This document shows, piece by piece, positions 60,910 to 64,000 of a stretch of 64,000 nt of DNA (the stretch's first letter is position 1; each line of letters starts with the position of its first letter). The translations under genes were made by a program, and so were the position numbers. The notes under the pieces are model-generated. The model ran no database searches. It was not told the origin of the DNA and was given only the letters and a program-made list of their open reading frames with translations. Location of the stretch: contig JADFMN010000011.1 in the NCBI GenBank assembly GCA_022563855.1, forward strand, positions 39,892-103,891. The letters run 5' to 3'. This stretch comes from Armatimonadota bacterium (GTDB taxonomy: Bacteria > Armatimonadota > Fimbriimonadia > Fimbriimonadales > Fimbriimonadaceae).

Positions 60910-62199
60910 TCACTCCTTGGTCAGCTCTTCGTCGATCTCCCTCGCCGCGTCCCTTAGCGCCACTTTGACGGAAACGCCCTGGCGCAACACGCGGTCCATC
61001 ATCTTTTCGCCGATCGGCTCAACGAGGTTGTACCGCTCGACCTTCGCGCCCCACGGCGCGCGCGCGGAGGGGATGATCGCGACGAACGCCTGCTCCAGCG
61101 CCGCGGGCACGACGCGGTTTTTCACGCGCGATGCGACGGGGTCGGCCGCCTCTTCAGCCACGGCGCGAAGCGCGCAGACCTCGATCCCGCTCGCGTTGTA
61201 CCGCGTCTGCACGTCGTAGCTCAGCATATGCCTGATCAGCGCCCAGCCGGCGTCCGGGTGCTTCGCGTCCTTGAATATCGCGAGCCCGCTCTCGTACATG
61301 ACGGTGACCGGTTCGTCCAAGTTGCTAGGCAGCGGCGCTACTCCGATCTCCGCAATCGAGATGTGCTTCGAACTCTGGTAACCGATGATCGCCCAGTGCC
61401 CGACGATCTTCATCGCCGCCTTTCCGTTCGCGAACAGATCGACGCCCAGCGCGGCGGTCTGTGACAGAGTCGGCGAGACCTTGTGGACGATCACAAGGTC
61501 GTGGATGAACTGCACCGCTTCGACGCACTCCGATGAGTCAAAATAGCCTACAGCCGTCGTTCCTTCGGGAGACAGAACATCACCACCGTTGTTCCAGAGG
61601 AACAGGATCCAACCGGCCATCCAATTGGCGAACTCGAAACCGTAAACATCATTAGTGGTCAACCGACGAGCCGCATCGAGGAAGTCGGAAAAAGTCCACG
61701 TGCCGTCGGGATACGCCACACCCGCTTCGTCGAAAAGCCGCTTGTTGTAATAAAGCACCATCGGCGTGAACCCCATCGGCAGACCGTAGATCGCGTTCCC
61801 CCGCCGGGTGATGTCCACCGCGTTCGGAAAGAAGTCGTCGAGATCAACCTCCGGGTCGTCCTCGATGTACGGACGAAGGTCCATCAGCACGCCGTTGTCG
61901 ATGAAGATCGCTGCGCTGCTCGCGTCGATCCGCATCACGTCGGGCGCAGTGTGCGCGACGTGGCTCAGCAGCATCTTGGTTACGTACGCCTGCATGTCCC
62001 CCGGCGTCCCCTCGATCCGCAGATCGAGGTCCGGGTGCTTTTGCTCGAACTCGGCGTAAATCTGTTTGACGAGCTTGTTGAAGTCGCTGTCGTCCCCCGC
62101 GCCCGACCAGTCCGCCATCCGCACGATCGTCCGCCCATCGCCCAGGCTTCCACACCCGGCGACGACCAGCGCAAGCAAGACAGCGACGCACCAACGCAT
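60910..62199 (-). CDS. Sugar ABC transporter substrate-binding lipoprotein (CUT1)
   Basis: 429 residues: lipoprotein signal (AVLLALVVAGCG), then family 1 features (IVRMADWSGAGDDSDFNKLVKQIYAEFEQKHPDLDLRIEGTPG, DVMRIDASSAAIFIDNGVLMDLRPYI, AIYGLPMGFTPMVLYYNKRLFDEAGV, LFANGKAAMKIVGHWAI). Delivers an oligosaccharide or related ligand to the MalF/MalG-type permeases. It would head their operon but is separated from MalF by 2.7 kb of plus-strand genes. Confidence 0.92.
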   Translation of the reverse strand: MRWCVAVLLALVVAGCGSLGDGRTIVRMADWSGAGDDSDFNKLVKQIYAEFEQKHPDLDLRIEGTPGDMQAYVTKMLLSHVAHTAPDVMRIDASSAAIFIDNGVLMDLRPYIEDDPEVDLDDFFPNAVDITRRGNAIYGLPMGFTPMVLYYNKRLFDEAGVAYPDGTWTFSDFLDAARRLTTNDVYGFEFANWMAGWILFLWNNGGDVLSPEGTTAVGYFDSSECVEAVQFIHDLVIVHKVSPTLSQTAALGVDLFANGKAAMKIVGHWAIIGYQSSKHISIAEIGVAPLPSNLDEPVTVMYESGLAIFKDAKHPDAGWALIRHMLSYDVQTRYNASGIEVCALRAVAEEAADPVASRVKNRVVPAALEQAFVAIIPSARAPWGAKVERYNLVEPIGEKMMDRVLRQGVSVKVALRDAAREIDEELTKE

Positions 62200-62384
62200 C
62201 AGGGCTGTAGTTTAGCCTCTGCTACGGATTCGCGCATACCCCCACCCCAGCCCTCCCCCACGAGGGGAGTTTCCGTTCAATGATCACACTTTTCGGAACG
62301 TTATTTCTTGTCAAGTTATTAATTGAAATTATTCACAAATTCCTGATTCACGACAAATCCATTCTACATCTGAGGATCCGGTTT

Positions 62385-62443
62385 TGGTATACTAAGGGAC
62401 AAGGACTGCCATCCGGCAGTGAAGCGGCTTGTCTCTTTTTTAT
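62385..62443 (+). ncRNA. Candidate small RNA (extended -10 to T-run terminator)
   Basis: TGGTATACT (extended -10, 62,385-62,393) is followed within ten bases by nested stems: GACAAG (62,398-62,403) with CTTGTC (62,428-62,433), enclosing CTGCC-ATCC-GGCAG (62,406-62,419). These run into TTTTTT (62,436-62,441). A ~40-base transcript with its own promoter and terminator is implied. No family recognised. Lies in the AT-rich right end. Confidence 0.4.
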
Positions 62444-62627
62444 TTTATTGATGGGTCGTCCCTGCATTTCATTTTGCTTTTATTTGCTTATTCTTCAGTC
62501 GTTTGTTTGGTTCGATTCGGAAAAGCTCTCGGTATGCGCGAAGGCTGACTGAAATCGCGTTCTGCCGCTTCGTCCGGCAGGATGAAACCAACTCTGTTTG
62601 ACTGATTCACTCGATCTCACACCGCAG

Positions 62628-62664
62628 AGAGATTCCTGAGATTTTTGAAATCCCAGGGATCTCT
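62628..62664. terminator. Long imperfect hairpin
   Basis: AGAGAT-t-CCTG-a-GATTT, loop TTG, AAATC-c-CAGG-g-ATCTCT: 15 pairs with three symmetric mismatches. Possible bidirectional terminator. The 686-base gap 62,200-62,885 holds only this, the small-RNA candidate, a C-rich tract near 62,236-62,275 and a second TGGTATACT at 62,803. Confidence 0.45.
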
Positions 62665-62802
62665 TTCGCGAGTTCCATGATAACGCTTCCTATCACAAAA
62701 CAGTGATAATAAAACGTTGCGAATACTGCTTCGGAGTATTGTTCCTGAGATGGAATCGATCGTACCGAATCTAGCGATTCGTAGACGATTTTCATCAGCT
62801 TC

Positions 62803-62811
62803 TGGTATACT
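62803..62811 (+). promoter_or_regulatory. Extended -10 promoter of the DUF1549 gene
   Basis: TGGTATACT, identical to the extended -10 at 62,385, 75 bases before the DUF1549 start. This spacing gives a normal leader, unlike the leaderless pattern in the rest of the window. Confidence 0.45.
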
Positions 62812-62885
62812 TGAAAATCACATCGGTTCAGGTACCGTTCACTCGGCGGACATTATCGAACCTTTCTGGAAATGGAATAGGACTC

Positions 62886-64000
62886 ATGCGGCGACCTTGT
62901 TCTGGCGGGCGATTGGTCCCTCTTCTGTTTTTGTCGCTCGTTGGAGTGTGTCAGAGTCTTCCAGCATCTGCCGAAGACGCCTCCGAGGATCTCCTGGAAT
63001 ACGACCGGATCATTCAACCGGCCGACCGTGAGCACTGGTCGTATCAGCCCATTCGTAAACCACCGATTCCAAAAGTTCGAGATACCGCTTGGCCGCGAAA
63101 TCCGATCGACGCCTTTATTCTGGAGAAACTGGAATCCCAAAGTTGGCGACCTGCGCCGCTGGTTCAGAAACATGTTCTGTTACGACGAATTTTTCTCGAC
63201 CTGATCGGCCTGCCGCCGACTTTGGCAGAGCAGGAACGTTTTCTTAACGATTCTTCTCCCCACTCTCTGGAGTTGGTGATCGACGATTTGCTTTCCCGGC
63301 CCGGTTACGGGGAACGCTGGGGACGACATTGGCTTGATTTAGTCCGTTACGCAGAGACCAACGGTTACGAACGGGACGCCATCAAACCGCATGCCTGGCG
63401 ATACCGGGATTACGTCATCGCGGCATTCAATAGCGACAAACCGTACAACCGCTTTGTTCTGGAACAACTCGCCGGTGATGAACTTCCCGATTCCAGTGCC
63501 GAAACCATGATAGCGACCGGATATTCCCGTCTCGGACCGTGGGACGATGAGCCGGCCGACCCGCAACAAGATCGCTTCGACCAGATGGATGATCTGGTGC
63601 GGACCACCTCACGAGTGTTTCTGGGGCTCACTTTGGGTTGCTGCCGTTGTCACAACCACAAATTCGACGCGCTGACCATGCACGATTATTACCGCATGGT
63701 GGCGATCTTCAATCCGTTGGTTCGCCCTCAGTTGGGACGCAAGGAATTGGATCTGCCGGCCGGTTCGCGAAGAGAATTCTCCGCCGTTGCCGAACGGGAT
63801 CGTCTGATCTCGGAGAACAGCAATCAAATCGCTTCGTTACGTAACAGTTTTCGTAACGAATTTCTCAAATCCGGTCGTAGCGAACTGTCTCCCAAAGTGA
63901 TTGCAGCGTTTCGCTCCGAACCGAAAAATCGAACGGCCGAGCAGAAGGATTTCGTCAAACAGCATGCGAAACAATTGGATGCGGAATTATCCGCTGCATT
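62886..64000 (+). CDS. DUF1549 (PSCyt2) protein, planctomycete type, 3'-truncated by window end
   Basis: 371 codons from ATG 62,886 to the window edge, no stop. Signal peptide (GRLVPLLFLSLVGVCQSLPASA), then the DUF1549 opening (EHWSYQPIRKPPIP, NPIDAFILEKLE, LLRRIFLDLIGLPPT, PGYGERWGRHWLDLVRYAETNGYE) and the haem-like CCRCHNHKFDALTMHDYY motif (CxxCH). A coiled-coil-like stretch begins at AERDRLISENSNQ. The expected C-terminal DUF1553 lies beyond the window. Many relatives carry an N-terminal PSCyt1 cytochrome domain that is absent here. This family is greatly expanded in Planctomycetota; exported, exact role unknown. Confidence 0.88.
   Translation, partial: MRRPCSGGRLVPLLFLSLVGVCQSLPASAEDASEDLLEYDRIIQPADREHWSYQPIRKPPIPKVRDTAWPRNPIDAFILEKLESQSWRPAPLVQKHVLLRRIFLDLIGLPPTLAEQERFLNDSSPHSLELVIDDLLSRPGYGERWGRHWLDLVRYAETNGYERDAIKPHAWRYRDYVIAAFNSDKPYNRFVLEQLAGDELPDSSAETMIATGYSRLGPWDDEPADPQQDRFDQMDDLVRTTSRVFLGLTLGCCRCHNHKFDALTMHDYYRMVAIFNPLVRPQLGRKELDLPAGSRREFSAVAERDRLISENSNQIASLRNSFRNEFLKSGRSELSPKVIAAFRSEPKNRTAEQKDFVKQHAKQLDAELSAA

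Noticed and set aside
62280..62552. 90-codon plus-strand frame at the AT-rich end
   Set aside because: Phe/Leu-rich reading of AT-rich noncoding DNA that runs through the small-RNA candidate and its terminator.

Overview
The window reads as chromosome of a moderately GC-rich, Gram-negative-type (diderm) bacterium. It has a Kdo-activation gene (kdsB), a Wzm/Wzt-type polysaccharide exporter, many lipoproteins and signal peptides, and long housekeeping operons. Gene content (UPF0182, DUF4382, DUF4139, DUF6754, GH95, a SARP-type regulator) would fit Armatimonadota (Fimbriimonadia-like) or a neighbouring phylum; this is an inference, since no rRNA or other phylogenetic marker set is present. Many genes have a TANNNT hexamer only 6-7 bases before the start codon and no Shine-Dalgarno, which points to widespread leaderless transcripts. 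The last ~1.7 kb (from about 62,280) is AT-richer, has different promoters, and opens a planctomycete-type DUF1549 gene: either acquired DNA or an assembly join.

Layout. 1-9.5 kb (mostly minus): DUF4382 lipoprotein, an active/inactive M16 peptidase pair, SDR, dtd-rsh, kdsB, then a 0.5 kb structured intergenic block, lipoprotein, greA. 9.5-12.5 kb: glycosyltransferase, polysaccharide ABC exporter, FKBP-like protein. 12.6-18.6 kb (minus): OppF-like ATPase, nadK, TPR protein, purL, with purL sharing an overlapping divergent -10 with a small membrane protein gene; lemA follows on plus. 20-30.3 kb: one close-packed minus-strand run, glmU-prs-PH-like-112 aa-DUF6754-three membrane proteins-recO-peptide-binding lipoprotein-AraC regulator. 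30.4-44.7 kb: upp, HD-GYP with a switch-like leader, a GH95 fucosidase carrying an inserted domain, UPF0182, aroA-cmk-dapA-DUF4139, a secreted protein, and a SARP regulator fused to a cyclase-like domain. 44.8-47.5 kb: a metal module (DtxR-type repressor with a palindromic operator in its own promoter, TAT-exported two-domain multicopper oxidase, ZIP transporter).

48-62 kb is the accessory region. A sugar ABC transporter is laid out on the minus strand in the canonical order (binding protein 60.9-62.2 kb, MalF-type 57.3-58.2 kb, MalG-type 48.2-49.0 kb) but is split by two plus-strand blocks. One holds five tandem paralogous membrane-anchored proteins of unknown function plus a Fic toxin with a convergent 47-residue antitoxin-like gene, the pair being flanked by 25-bp direct repeats. 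The other holds a WecG/TagA-type glycosyltransferase and an unrecognised 590-residue exported protein.

I found no tRNA, rRNA, CRISPR array, insertion sequence or replication origin.
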